Shown: positions 35,371 through 43,705 of the stretch, in pieces | How positions within the stretch are numbered: the stretch's first letter is position 1 | Layout of the letters: each line of letters begins with the position of its first letter | Origin: JABFSM01 sp963762545 | Lineage (GTDB): Bacteria > Gemmatimonadota > Gemmatimonadetes > Gemmatimonadales > GWC2-71-9 | Direction: 5' to 3' | DNA: 64,000 nucleotides | NCBI GenBank assembly: GCA_963762545.1 | Contig: CAVXLC010000002.1 | Location: 744,001-808,000 of the forward strand | Translations under genes and position numbers: made by a program | Notes under the pieces: model-generated | The model's database searches: none | Seen by the model: the letters and a program-made list of their open reading frames with translations, nothing else | Told to the model about the DNA's origin: nothing

Positions 35371-36648
35371 GTGGCGAAAGTGGGTGTGGTGGCCCTCGGG
35401 GTCCTGCTCACCGGCTGCGCCGGCGCGCCGGGGCCGGCTGCGCGACCGACTCCGGAACGGCTCCCGGCGCCGCTGCACGGTGCGGCGCCCGCCCGGGTGT
35501 CGGCGCCGGTGCTTCCCGGCATCGACGGCATCCTGTCAGACAGCGGGCACCTGCTCCAGGGACGAGCCGTCGGACTGGTGTCGAATCAGGCCGGAGTCGA
35601 TGCGTCCGGCCTGAGCGACGTGGAGCGCCTGTTGCGCGCCAGGGTCCGGCTGGTCGCCCTGTTCAGCCCCGAGCACGGGTTCCGGGGCGCCGCGGATCCG
35701 GGAGAATCGGTTCCGTCCACCAGGGACAGTACGACCGGACTACCAATCTACAGTCTCTATGGCCGTACGTCCGCTCCGACGGACTCGATGCTCGCCGGCA
35801 TCGACGTGATGCTGGTCGATCTGCCCGATGTCGGGGCCCGCTACTTCACCTACCTCGGCACCACCATCGAGGTCATGCGCGCCGCGGCGCGGCTCGGCAA
35901 GACGGTGGTGGTGCTCGATCGTCCCAATCCGATCGGCGGCGCGGTGCAGGGGAATGTGCTGGACTGGAAGTATCACTCGTTCGTGGGCGCCCTCGCCATG
36001 CCGATGCGGCCCGGGCTCACCCTGGGCGAACTGGCGCGGCTGGCCAACCTCGATCTCAAGCTGGGGGCGGATCTCCGGGTCATCCCGGTCAGAAACTGGC
36101 GGCGGGAGCTGACGCTCGACCGTACTGGACTCCGTTTCGTGCCCCCGAGCCCCAACCTCAAAGACCTGGAATCGCTGTTTCACTACCCGGGCACCTGTCT
36201 CTTCGAGGGGACCGCGCTCTCGGTCGGGCGGGGAACCGACCTCCCGTTTCATCAGATCGGAGCGCCGTGGCTCGATGTCCACGCCGTGCTGGCACTGCTG
36301 CCGGTGACTCGCCTCCGGGGGGTTCAGTTCCTCGGAGTCCGGTTTACTCCGGAACGCCCGGCGGATGGAAAGTTCCCCGGTACGTCGGTGCCCGGGATCC
36401 GGTTGGTGCTGACCGACCCCACGGTCTACGATCCGACCGTGACCGCCGTCGCACTGCTCGCCGCGATTCATCAGGTCCATCCCGACAGCCTGGGCATACG
36501 GCCCGCCGGATTCGACCGGCTCGCCGGAGGCTCCTCGCTGCGCGAGGCGCTGCTGGCCGGACAGGACCCCTTCGCGATCGCCGCCGGCTGGACATCGGAT
36601 CAATCGGCGTGGAGCCTCCATCGGGAATCGGTGCTGCTCTATCCCTAG
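35371..36648 (+). CDS. namZ: DUF1343 protein, exo-beta-N-acetylmuramidase NamZ-like lipoprotein
   Basis: A 425-residue protein starting at GTG 35371, with a lipoprotein signal peptide ending LLTGC near residue 17. DUF1343 signatures are visible: GRAVGLVSNQAGVD, LVALFSPEHGFRG, GLPIYSLYG, DLPDVGARYFTYLGT, VLDRPNPIGG, and the late FxHxxxPW-type FHQIGAPW. The B. subtilis relative (YbbC/NamZ, family GH171) removes MurNAc from muropeptides, acting with NagZ. The catalytic residues I expect are in the SPEHG and DRPNP segments. Paired divergently with nagZ. Confidence 0.85.
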   Translation: MAKVGVVALGVLLTGCAGAPGPAARPTPERLPAPLHGAAPARVSAPVLPGIDGILSDSGHLLQGRAVGLVSNQAGVDASGLSDVERLLRARVRLVALFSPEHGFRGAADPGESVPSTRDSTTGLPIYSLYGRTSAPTDSMLAGIDVMLVDLPDVGARYFTYLGTTIEVMRAAARLGKTVVVLDRPNPIGGAVQGNVLDWKYHSFVGALAMPMRPGLTLGELARLANLDLKLGADLRVIPVRNWRRELTLDRTGLRFVPPSPNLKDLESLFHYPGTCLFEGTALSVGRGTDLPFHQIGAPWLDVHAVLALLPVTRLRGVQFLGVRFTPERPADGKFPGTSVPGIRLVLTDPTVYDPTVTAVALLAAIHQVHPDSLGIRPAGFDRLAGGSSLREALLAGQDPFAIAAGWTSDQSAWSLHRESVLLYP

Positions 36649-36664
36649 CGGCTCCGGCCCTCCT

Positions 36665-36693
36665 TTGCAGTGCGGCGCGGGCGCCGCTATCTT
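36665..36693 (+). promoter_or_regulatory. Candidate sigma-70 promoter for the inositol-lipid genes
   Basis: TTGCAG (36665-36670) and TATCTT (36688-36693) with a 17-bp GC-rich spacer lie 64 bp before the CDP-alcohol phosphotransferase start. The same TTGCxx/TATxTT pattern with 17-bp spacing recurs before smpB and rpmJ. Confidence 0.45.
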
Positions 36694-36757
36694 TGCCGCG
36701 CTTAACTCATTGCAGCACTTCACGCTTCGCCCTCTCCGGGATGGGCCCAGGAGCCCG

Positions 36758-37390
36758 ATGAAGCTGGTCACAAAGTCGCTGGAGCAGGCGTTCTACGCCG
36801 CGACGAACCCGGTCGCGGAATGGCTGCTCAAGGCGCACGTTCGGCCCAACACCCTGACCACCCTGGGCGCGCTTCTGGTGGTCGTCTCGGCCGGGTTCTT
36901 CGCCTTCGGCTGGATTCGTGTGGGCGGAGCGCTGCTGTTGTCGAGCGGCGTGGTGGACACGTTCGACGGGCAGGTGGCTCGGCGCGGCGGCATGGTGTCG
37001 AAATTCGGCGCGTTCTACGACTCCACGCTGGACCGGGTGGGAGACGGCGCCACCTTCATCGGGATCGCCGCGTACCTGCTCCACGCGCCCGGCGTGGTCT
37101 GGCGCATCGAGACCGCCGTGCTCTGCATGGTGGCCATCCTGAGCTCCCTGCTGGTGTCCTACGCCCGGGCCCGCGCCGAGGGGCTGGGCATCGATTGCAA
37201 GGTCGGCATCGTGCAGCGGGCGGAGCGGCTGCTGGCGATCGGAGTACCCTCGGTGCTGGTCGGAGCCGGACCGAACGGCGTCGTGCTGCAGGTCATCGTG
37301 GCCCTGCTGGCGGTGCTCTCGACCGTGACGGTGGTGCAGCGCTTCGTGTACATCTACCAGGTGACCCGGGAGCCCGGCAGCCCCGGCTGA
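36758..37390 (+). CDS. CDP-alcohol phosphatidyltransferase, probably phosphatidylinositol phosphate synthase
   Basis: Integral membrane enzyme of 210 residues with about six spans. The catalytic motif is DTFDGQVARRGGMVSKFGAF with the second half DSTLDRVGD, giving D-x2-D-G-x2-A-R-x8-G-x3-D-x3-D near residues 66-92. Start ATG at 36758. The following gene makes inositol-3-phosphate, so this enzyme may use it to form phosphatidylinositol phosphate. Substrate is inferred from context only; a phosphatidylglycerol phosphate synthase role is the alternative. Confidence 0.82.
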   Translation: MKLVTKSLEQAFYAATNPVAEWLLKAHVRPNTLTTLGALLVVVSAGFFAFGWIRVGGALLLSSGVVDTFDGQVARRGGMVSKFGAFYDSTLDRVGDGATFIGIAAYLLHAPGVVWRIETAVLCMVAILSSLLVSYARARAEGLGIDCKVGIVQRAERLLAIGVPSVLVGAGPNGVVLQVIVALLAVLSTVTVVQRFVYIYQVTREPGSPG

Positions 37391-37428
37391 ATTCCCAATA
37401 CGCCTTTGGATCGAAAGGACTCGAACGC

Positions 37429-38763
37429 ATGGCCGAAACGACCGTCCGCACCATCGCTCCCGCCAAGGGAAAGCTCGGGGTGCTCTGCGTGGGCCTGGGC
37501 GCGGTGGCGTCCACTTTCATTGCCGGCGTGGAGCTGGCGCGGCGGGGCAAGGCGCGGCCGATCGGCTCGCTCACCCAGCTGGCCACGATCCGCCTCGGCA
37601 AGCGGACCGAGAGTCGCTCACCGCTGATCAAGGATTTCGTCCCGCTCGCTTCCCTCGACGACCTGGTGTTCGGCGCCTGGGATCCGATTCCGGACGACTG
37701 CTACCAGTCGTGCCTCAAGTGCGGGGTCTTCGACAAGCACGAGCATGTCGAGCCGATCAAGGCGTTCCTGCAGACCATCCAGCCCATGCCCGCGGTGTTC
37801 GATCAGTACTACGTCAAGCGCCTCCAGGGCGTCAACGTGAAGCCCGGCAAGTCGAAGCGGGAGTGGGCCGAGGGGATCCGCAAGGATCTTCGCGAGTTCA
37901 AGGCCAGGCATGGCTGCGACCGACTCGTCGTGGTGTGGTGCGCCTCGACCGAGATCTTCATTCAGCCCGGGCCCACCCACCAGACCCTCGAGACGTTCGA
38001 GAAGGCGATGGACGCCAACGACGTGAGCATCGCGCCCTCGATGCTCTACGCCTGGGCCGCCCTGATGGAGGGTGTGCCGTTCGCCAACGGCGCGCCCAAC
38101 CTGACGGTGGATCTTCCCGTCATGGAAAAGCTGTCGCGGGACCGGAAGGTGGCCATCGGCGGGAAGGACTTCAAGACCGGCCAGACCATGCTCAAGACCG
38201 TGCTGTCGCCCATGTTCAAGGCGAGGATGCTCGGCGTCTCCGGGTGGTACTCCACCAACATCCTGGGCAACCGGGACGGCGAGGTCCTGGACGATCCGGA
38301 GAGCTTCAAGACCAAGGAAGAATCGAAACTGGGCGTCCTCGAGTACATCCTGCAGCCCAAGATGTATCCCGAGCTCTACGGCAATCTCTACCACAAGGTG
38401 CGCATCAACTACTATCCGCCCCGCGGCGACAACAAGGAGGGGTGGGACAACATCGACATCTTCGGGTGGTGCGGCTACCCGATGCAGATCAAGGTGGATT
38501 TTCTCTGCCGCGATTCGATTCTCGCCGCGCCGCTGGTCCTGGACCTGGCGCTGTTCTTCGACCTGGCCCAGCGGGCCGGCTTGTTCGGGGTGCAGGAGTG
38601 GCTCTCGTTCTACTTCAAGAGTCCTCAGGTCGCGCCGGGCCTCTACCCGGAGCACGACCTGTTCATTCAGCACACCAAGCTCAAGAACACCCTGCGCTTC
38701 CTGATGGGCGAGGAGCAGATCACGCACCTCGGCGTCGAGTACTACGAATACGACAAGGAGTAA
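37429..38763 (+). CDS. ino1: Myo-inositol-1-phosphate synthase
   Basis: NAD-dependent isomerase converting glucose-6-phosphate to inositol-3-phosphate, 444 residues. The Rossmann loop GLGAVASTFIAG lies at about residues 20-31, and the family's conserved elements CASTEIF, NGAPNLTVDLP, GKDFKTGQTMLKTVLSP and GWYSTNILGNRDG (near 280-290) are all present. ATG at 37429 after GAAAGGAC. Bacterial homologues support inositol lipids or mycothiol; here its pairing with a CDP-alcohol phosphotransferase 38 bp upstream argues for lipid synthesis. Confidence 0.94.
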   Translation: MAETTVRTIAPAKGKLGVLCVGLGAVASTFIAGVELARRGKARPIGSLTQLATIRLGKRTESRSPLIKDFVPLASLDDLVFGAWDPIPDDCYQSCLKCGVFDKHEHVEPIKAFLQTIQPMPAVFDQYYVKRLQGVNVKPGKSKREWAEGIRKDLREFKARHGCDRLVVVWCASTEIFIQPGPTHQTLETFEKAMDANDVSIAPSMLYAWAALMEGVPFANGAPNLTVDLPVMEKLSRDRKVAIGGKDFKTGQTMLKTVLSPMFKARMLGVSGWYSTNILGNRDGEVLDDPESFKTKEESKLGVLEYILQPKMYPELYGNLYHKVRINYYPPRGDNKEGWDNIDIFGWCGYPMQIKVDFLCRDSILAAPLVLDLALFFDLAQRAGLFGVQEWLSFYFKSPQVAPGLYPEHDLFIQHTKLKNTLRFLMGEEQITHLGVEYYEYDKE

Positions 38764-38774
38764 TCCGTCATCGC

Positions 38775-39065
38775 ATGCAATACTTTCATCGCACCCCGGT
38801 CGCTCCCGACCAGGTCATCGCGCGGGCGGCGGAGTTCTTCTCCCGGCGCGTGGCGCCCGTGGAAGAAGGTCCCCGCCGCCGCCGCTTTGCGGGGACCATC
38901 GGTCAGCTCACCATTACTGCCCAGGCCGAGGGCGGACACTACACGCTGGTCACGGCGGAGACCAATCAGCCCGGCGAGAGCGAGCTCGATAAGCTGGCCA
39001 AGCGTTTCCTCGCGGTGGTCCATACGCTGGCCGAGCCGGACCATGCTTTGCGTGGGGCTTATTAG
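38775..39065 (+). CDS. Small uncharacterised protein
   Basis: A 96-residue soluble protein starting at ATG 38775, 11 bp after the inositol synthase stop, with no signal peptide. It is positively charged in the middle (EEGPRRRRFAG) and has alternating hydrophobic positions near the end (LTITAQAEGGHYTLVTAETNQPGESELDKLAKRFL, with a beta-alpha look). I do not recognise the family. Close spacing suggests co-transcription with ino1. Confidence 0.6.
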   Translation: MQYFHRTPVAPDQVIARAAEFFSRRVAPVEEGPRRRRFAGTIGQLTITAQAEGGHYTLVTAETNQPGESELDKLAKRFLAVVHTLAEPDHALRGAY

Positions 39066-39319
39066 CAGTCCCCTCTTGCAGTGGTCCCTGCCGATGGCTA
39101 CCGTGCAACTGGACGGACTCGGGCATTGACCGTCTGAATTCGGTCCGGTACATCCTGGCCCGGTAGTCGGACCGGGCGGCCTTGTCGGGCGGAGCAGGGG
39201 CTCCGTCTTTCGAAGGCGCGATTCGTCTCCTAAGCCGGGAGCCGGATGGCGCCTTTTCGTTTCGGCCGGACCCCGCGCGCGGGTCTGGCTCGATTCACCC
39301 GCTGGTCGAGGATTGAACC
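39066..39319. other. 254-bp intergenic gap with a hairpin
   Basis: No convincing coding sequence. GGAGC (39191-39195) and GCTCC (39200-39204) form a short stem with an AGGG loop and a following GTCTTTC, a weak terminator for the ino1 transcript. Several further GC-rich palindromes such as CCCGCGCGCGGG lie near 39270. I see no recognisable riboswitch. Confidence 0.4.
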
Positions 39320-39769
39320 ATGATCAAACTCACTGCGATCGTGCTGGTGGCCCTGAACGCATTCTGGAACTCGTCCTCCTCCGACCAATGGTCGGCCACG
39401 CTGCGCCCGTCCAACGGCAGTACGATTTCCGGTACGGCCACCGCGGAAGGTGTCGGGAGCGCGGACTCCACCCTGGTGAAGATTTCCATCCAGGGTGCCA
39501 CGCCAAACGCCACGCTGCCGTGGCACATTCACGCCGGTAAGTGTGGGGCGACCAAGGCGGTGCTCGGCGCGGAATCCGCCTATCCCCGACTCATCACCTC
39601 GGCTGCGGGTTCGGCGGAGGCGTCGGTCACTCTTCCGATGCGCCCTTCGAAAACCGGCTTCTATGCGGTGCAGGTGCACCGCGGGACCGCGGCACCCGGC
39701 AAGCCCGCCATGCAGGTGGTTGCCTGTGGGGACTTGAAGGCGGTTCTGAACAAAATGCCTACCAACTGA
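39320..39769 (+). CDS. Secreted CHRD-like / SOD-like domain protein
   Basis: A 149-residue protein with a short signal peptide (MIKLTAIVLVALNAFW). The mature part has a beta-sandwich pattern; WHIHAGKCG near residue 74 resembles the CHRD or Cu/Zn SOD-like domain His region. Two Cys (about 78 and 137) could form a disulfide. Further His residues (VHRG) occur later, but the copper-site set is incomplete, so an enzymatic role is doubtful. Its upstream gap holds hairpins only. Confidence 0.6.
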   Translation: MIKLTAIVLVALNAFWNSSSSDQWSATLRPSNGSTISGTATAEGVGSADSTLVKISIQGATPNATLPWHIHAGKCGATKAVLGAESAYPRLITSAAGSAEASVTLPMRPSKTGFYAVQVHRGTAAPGKPAMQVVACGDLKAVLNKMPTN

Positions 39770-39838
39770 GCTGGCTCGGCGGGGCCGGGTCGCGGTGGCG
39801 ATCGCCGCGATCCGGTCCGGCGGCCGGGCCGGGTACGC

Positions 39839-39873
39839 TTGACTAGCGGGCACGGGCGGTAAATCTTTACCGC
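39839..39873 (+). promoter_or_regulatory. Candidate promoter with overlapping palindromic operator
   Basis: TTGACT (39839-39844) and AATCTT (39862-39867) are 17 bp apart. The second element lies inside a perfect dyad, GCGGTAAA-TC-TTTACCGC (39856-39873). A repressor bound there would block the promoter of the 2-oxoacid dehydrogenase operon (start 39903). Confidence 0.45.
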
Positions 39874-39902
39874 CTCGCAATTTACGCCCCTACTTCGAGC
39901 CC

Positions 39903-40952
39903 ATGACCACGACCGCAGCCCCAGCCGCCACTCCGCTCCACGCCGGGCTCACCCGGGTCCAGTTGCACGAGCTGTACTACTGGATGCGGCTCACCCGGTC
40001 CCTCGAAGAGAAGCTGGTCAATCTCTATCGCCAGACCAAGGTGGTCGGTGGGCTGTTCCGTTCCCTGGGACAGGAGGCCGATGCGGTCGGCAGCGCCTAT
40101 GCGCTCGACCGCTCCAAGGGAGACATTCTCTCTCCGCTGATCCGGAATCTGGGCTCGATGCTGGTGCAGGGTGCCACGCCGTTGGAGGTGCTGCGCCAGT
40201 ACATGGCCAAGGCCGACAGCCCGACCCGGGGCCGTGAGCTCAATATCCATTTCAACGATCTCAAGCGCGGCTTCCTGGGCCAGATTTCCCATCTGGGAGA
40301 TATGGTGCCCGTCATGGCCGGCATCACCCTCTCCTTCCGCATGCGCAAGGAGCCGAGGGTGGGGCTGGTGTACGTCGGAGACGGCGCCATGAGCACCGGC
40401 TCCTTTCATGAGGGGATCAACTTCGCCGCGGTGCAGCGGCTTCCACTCGTGATCGTGGCGGAGAACAACGGGTACGCGTACTCCACGCCGCTTCGCAAGC
40501 AGACCGCCGTGGCCCACCTGGTCGAGAAGGCCGCGGGGTACGGCGTGCGCGGCGCCCAGGCCGACGGCAACGACGTGCTGGCCGTCTATCAAACCACGCG
40601 GGAGGCGGTGGAGCACGCGCGGGCCGGCGGCGGAGTGACGCTGATCGAGCTGATCACCTTCCGCCGGAAGGGGCACGCCGAGCACGACAACCAGTCCTAT
40701 GTCACCCGGGCCGAGATCGAGGCCTGGGAGGCCAAGGACCCCATCGACCGTTACGTCCGGAGGCTCACCGAATCCGGGTGGGCCAGCCCCGCCGAGCTTC
40801 AGGCCCTCGACCGGCGGATTACCGATGAGATCGACGCCGCCGTGGCCCTCTGCGAGAATGAGCCGCTCCCCGAGCCCCTGACGGCGCTGGACGACGTCCT
40901 GTCGAGCCCGCCCCGAGCCGAGCTCGAGTGGTACCGGAGGCTGAATGGCTGA
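39903..40952 (+). CDS. 2-oxoacid dehydrogenase E1 component, alpha subunit
   Basis: Thiamine diphosphate-dependent decarboxylase subunit, 349 residues. The TPP motif GDGAMSTGSFHEGINFAAVQRLPLVIVAENN, with GDG and NN, is at about residues 158-190. YR-x-M-type region (LTRSLEEKLVNLYRQTKV) and RRKGHAEHDNQSY near 255 are also typical. It matches the branched-chain (BCKDH)/PDH alpha family; the substrate is not decidable. Its end overlaps the beta subunit by 8 bp. Confidence 0.92.
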   Translation: MTTTAAPAATPLHAGLTRVQLHELYYWMRLTRSLEEKLVNLYRQTKVVGGLFRSLGQEADAVGSAYALDRSKGDILSPLIRNLGSMLVQGATPLEVLRQYMAKADSPTRGRELNIHFNDLKRGFLGQISHLGDMVPVMAGITLSFRMRKEPRVGLVYVGDGAMSTGSFHEGINFAAVQRLPLVIVAENNGYAYSTPLRKQTAVAHLVEKAAGYGVRGAQADGNDVLAVYQTTREAVEHARAGGGVTLIELITFRRKGHAEHDNQSYVTRAEIEAWEAKDPIDRYVRRLTESGWASPAELQALDRRITDEIDAAVALCENEPLPEPLTALDDVLSSPPRAELEWYRRLNG

Positions 40953-41925
40953 AGTCACCTATCTCGAGGCCATCCGCGCGGGGCTCACCGAAGAAATGGC
41001 CCGGGACGAAAACGTCTTCGTGCTGGGCGAAGACGTGGGAGCGTTCGGTGGCGCCTTCAAGGTGACCGAGGGACTGCAGCAGCGCTTCGGTGAGGCCCGG
41101 GTCATCGATACCCCGATCGCCGAGACCGCCATTGTGGGTGCCGCGGCGGGCGCCGCGCACATGGGGCTCCGGCCGGTGTGCGAAATGCAGTTCATCGACT
41201 TCCTCTCCTGCGCGTACTCGATCCTGACCAACTACGTGGCCACGGCGCGCTACCGCGCCGGACTCTCCACGCCGATGGTGATCCGGGGCCCGTCGGGCGG
41301 CTTCGTGCGCGGCGGCCCGTTCCATTCCCAGAACCCCGAGGCGGCGTATCTGCACACCCCGGGGCTCAAGATGGTGGCGCCCGCCACCGCGCGGGACGCG
41401 AAGGGATTGATCAAGGCGGCCATCCGGGACGAGGATCCGGTGCTTTATTTCGAGCACAAGTACCTCTACCGCCGGATCAAGGAGGAGATCCCCGACGGCG
41501 AGGAGATCCTGACCCCGATCGGTCAGGCCCGGGTGGTGCGTTCGGGCCGGGACCTCTCCATCATTACCTGGTCGGCCATGGTCTGGAAATCCCTCGAAGC
41601 CGCCGAGAGACTGGAACAGGAAGACGGATTGTCGGTCGAGGTGGTGGACCTGCGCACCCTCCTTCCGCTGGATGACGCGGCGATCGTGGCCACCGTCAAG
41701 AAGACCAGCCGGGTGCTGATCGTGCACGAGGACACCCGAACCGGCGGTGTGGCGGGCGAGATCACCGCCCGGATCAACGACCTGGCGTTCGAGTGGCTGG
41801 ACGCGCCGGTCAAACGGGTCTGTGCGCACGACGTGCCGCTGCCCTACGCGCCGACGCTGGAAGATTTTGTGCTGCCGCAGACCGAGGATGTGGTGCGTGC
41901 GGCGAGGTGGGTGGCGAAATACTAG
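40945..41925 (+). CDS. 2-oxoacid dehydrogenase E1 component, beta subunit
   Basis: Transketolase-like beta subunit of 326 residues. Conserved segments are VFVLGEDVGAFGGAFKVTEGL, DTPIAETAIVGAAAGAAHMGLRPVCEMQFIDF, the C-terminal swivel domain EVVDLRTLLPLDDAAI, and VLIVHEDTRTGGVAGEI. Begins inside the alpha subunit end (8-bp overlap). Together with E2 at 41961 it gives a three-gene operon, E1alpha-E1beta-E2; no E3 (lipoamide dehydrogenase) gene is in the window. Confidence 0.94.
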   Translation: MAEVTYLEAIRAGLTEEMARDENVFVLGEDVGAFGGAFKVTEGLQQRFGEARVIDTPIAETAIVGAAAGAAHMGLRPVCEMQFIDFLSCAYSILTNYVATARYRAGLSTPMVIRGPSGGFVRGGPFHSQNPEAAYLHTPGLKMVAPATARDAKGLIKAAIRDEDPVLYFEHKYLYRRIKEEIPDGEEILTPIGQARVVRSGRDLSIITWSAMVWKSLEAAERLEQEDGLSVEVVDLRTLLPLDDAAIVATVKKTSRVLIVHEDTRTGGVAGEITARINDLAFEWLDAPVKRVCAHDVPLPYAPTLEDFVLPQTEDVVRAARWVAKY

Positions 41926-41960
41926 ACGGACACTGTCCGTCTTTGATCGGAGATTGACGC

Positions 41961-43391
41961 ATGGCAAAGATCGACGTGATCATGCCCCAGATGGGCGAGT
42001 CCATCGCGGAGGGCACGCTCAGCAAGTGGCTCAAGAAGGCCGGCGACGCCATCAAGCGCGACGAGCCCCTCTTCGAGATCTCCACCGACAAGGTGGATGC
42101 GGAGATCCCCGCTCCCGCCGCGGGCGTACTGGCCGAAATTCTGGTTCAGGAAGGCCAGACCGTGCCGGTGCAAACCGTGGTGGCACGGTTGGAGACCGAC
42201 GCCGCGCAGAGTGCCGCGGCACCCCCGGCGGCCGCGCCGGCCGCACCACCCGCCGCTCCCCCGCCGGCCGCCCCCGCCCCCTCTCGCGCCGCGGCCGCCC
42301 CGGCCCCGCCTCCCCCGCCGAGCCGTCCCGTGGCCCCGCCGCCGGTTCAACCGGTCGCGGCCCAGGCGGCGAGCCGCCCCCCCATGGGAAGCGGGGAACT
42401 GACGCTCGAGGAGCGGCTGCGCACCAAGTCCACCCCGCTGGTGCGCAAGATGGCGGCGGAGCACAACCTCGACATCACGGGCATCCCCGGCAGCGGACTC
42501 GCCGGCCGGGTCACCCGGAACGATGTCCTGTCGTTCCTCGAGTCGGGAGCCCATGCCGCCGAGGCCGCCCCGGCGCCGGGACGGGCCGTCGCGCCGTCGG
42601 CGGCGCCGCCCGCCGCTCGCGCGGCCGCCGAGCCGGTGTCGGGCGACGGGGTCCGGGTCGTGCCGGGCCCCGTGGTGGAGCCGTGGGAAGGAGACCGGGT
42701 GGAGCCGTGGTCCCGGATCCGAAAGCTCACCGCCGATCACATGATCATGTCGCGCCGCGTGTCGGCGCACGTGCACAGCCTCATCGAAATCGACTACACC
42801 CGGATCGCCGGTCTTCGGGCCAGGCACAAGGCGGCCTACGCCGAGCGGGGCGTGAGCCTCACCTACCTCGGCTTCATCGCGTCGGCGGTGGCCCAAACCC
42901 TCCGGAAGCACCCGGTGCTCAACGCCTCGGTCATGGGCGAAAGCACCTTGTACCGCCGCGACATCAATCTGGGCATCGCCGTGGCGCTGGAGTGGGGGCT
43001 CATCGTGCCGGTGGTGCGCCGGGCCGACGAGTTGAACCTGCTGGGAACCGCCCGGGCCATCAACGATCTGGCCGATCGGGCGCGCTCCAAGAAGCTCTCG
43101 CCGGACGAGGTACAGAAGGGCACCTTCACAATCACGAACCCCGGCGTCTTCGGCACCCTGGTGGGACTCCCGATTCTGAACCAGCCCCAGTCAGGCATCC
43201 TGGCGGTCGGCGCCATCGTCAAGCGCCCCGCCGTGATCACCGCGGCCGACGGGAGCGACACCATCGGGATCCGCACCATGGGCATCCTCGCCATGTCGTT
43301 CGACCATCGCATCGTGGATGGCGCCGACGCCGATCGCTTCCTCGCCGACCTCAAGGCGGCGCTCGAAGCCTTCCCGGACGACGCGGTCTGA
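41961..43391 (+). CDS. Dihydrolipoamide acyltransferase (E2)
   Basis: A 476-residue E2 core. The N-terminal lipoyl domain has the lipoylated Lys in EISTDKVDAEIPAPAAG (about residue 42). A very long Pro-Ala-rich linker (residues about 85-145) follows, then an E3/E1-binding domain (STPLVRKMAAEHNLDITGIPGSG), a second Ala-Pro linker and the catalytic domain with HRIVDGADADRFL (catalytic His/Asp near residue 450). Acetyl, branched-chain or succinyl transfer is not decidable; the E1 pair suggests BCKDH or PDH. Confidence 0.94.
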   Translation: MAKIDVIMPQMGESIAEGTLSKWLKKAGDAIKRDEPLFEISTDKVDAEIPAPAAGVLAEILVQEGQTVPVQTVVARLETDAAQSAAAPPAAAPAAPPAAPPPAAPAPSRAAAAPAPPPPPSRPVAPPPVQPVAAQAASRPPMGSGELTLEERLRTKSTPLVRKMAAEHNLDITGIPGSGLAGRVTRNDVLSFLESGAHAAEAAPAPGRAVAPSAAPPAARAAAEPVSGDGVRVVPGPVVEPWEGDRVEPWSRIRKLTADHMIMSRRVSAHVHSLIEIDYTRIAGLRARHKAAYAERGVSLTYLGFIASAVAQTLRKHPVLNASVMGESTLYRRDINLGIAVALEWGLIVPVVRRADELNLLGTARAINDLADRARSKKLSPDEVQKGTFTITNPGVFGTLVGLPILNQPQSGILAVGAIVKRPAVITAADGSDTIGIRTMGILAMSFDHRIVDGADADRFLADLKAALEAFPDDAV

Positions 43392-43396
43392 CGGTC

Positions 43397-43702
43397 ATGC
43401 CCCGCGTCCTGGTCGCCGCCCGGGTCACGGTGCCGCGCGCGCGGGAGGCCGACTACCTCGCCACGCTCGCGCAGCTGGCTGCGCGGCTCAAGGTCCGGGG
43501 CGAGCATCTCTGGCTCTTCCGTGATCCCGGCGCGCCGGGAGAGTTTCTGGAGTTCCGGGAGAGCTCCGGCGCCGCGCCAGGACGGACCCGCCGCGCCCCG
43601 GACACCGAGGAATCGGCGCTCGGGCGCCGGCTGGAGACCATCGCCGCCTACGCGCCGGAGAGCCGGCGGCGGTGGGAAGAAGTCTCATTGGAGGAATGCT
43701 GA
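43397..43702 (+). CDS. Small uncharacterised protein downstream of E2
   Basis: A 101-residue soluble protein starting at ATG 43397, 5 bp after E2. The beginning (VLVAARVTVPRAREADYLATL) and the middle (GEHLWLFRDPGAPGEFLEF) suggest a dimeric alpha-beta barrel of the ABM/Dabb type, a small ferredoxin-like fold. The Arg-rich centre and the C-terminal RRRWEEVSLEEC are otherwise unremarkable. Not recognised; likely co-transcribed with the dehydrogenase genes. Confidence 0.55.
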   Translation: MPRVLVAARVTVPRAREADYLATLAQLAARLKVRGEHLWLFRDPGAPGEFLEFRESSGAAPGRTRRAPDTEESALGRRLETIAAYAPESRRRWEEVSLEEC

Positions 43703-43705
43703 GCC

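Noticed and set aside
39066..39319. Riboswitch upstream of the secreted CHRD-like protein
   Set aside because: Only short GC-rich hairpins are visible; no conserved core of a known riboswitch class could be recognised.
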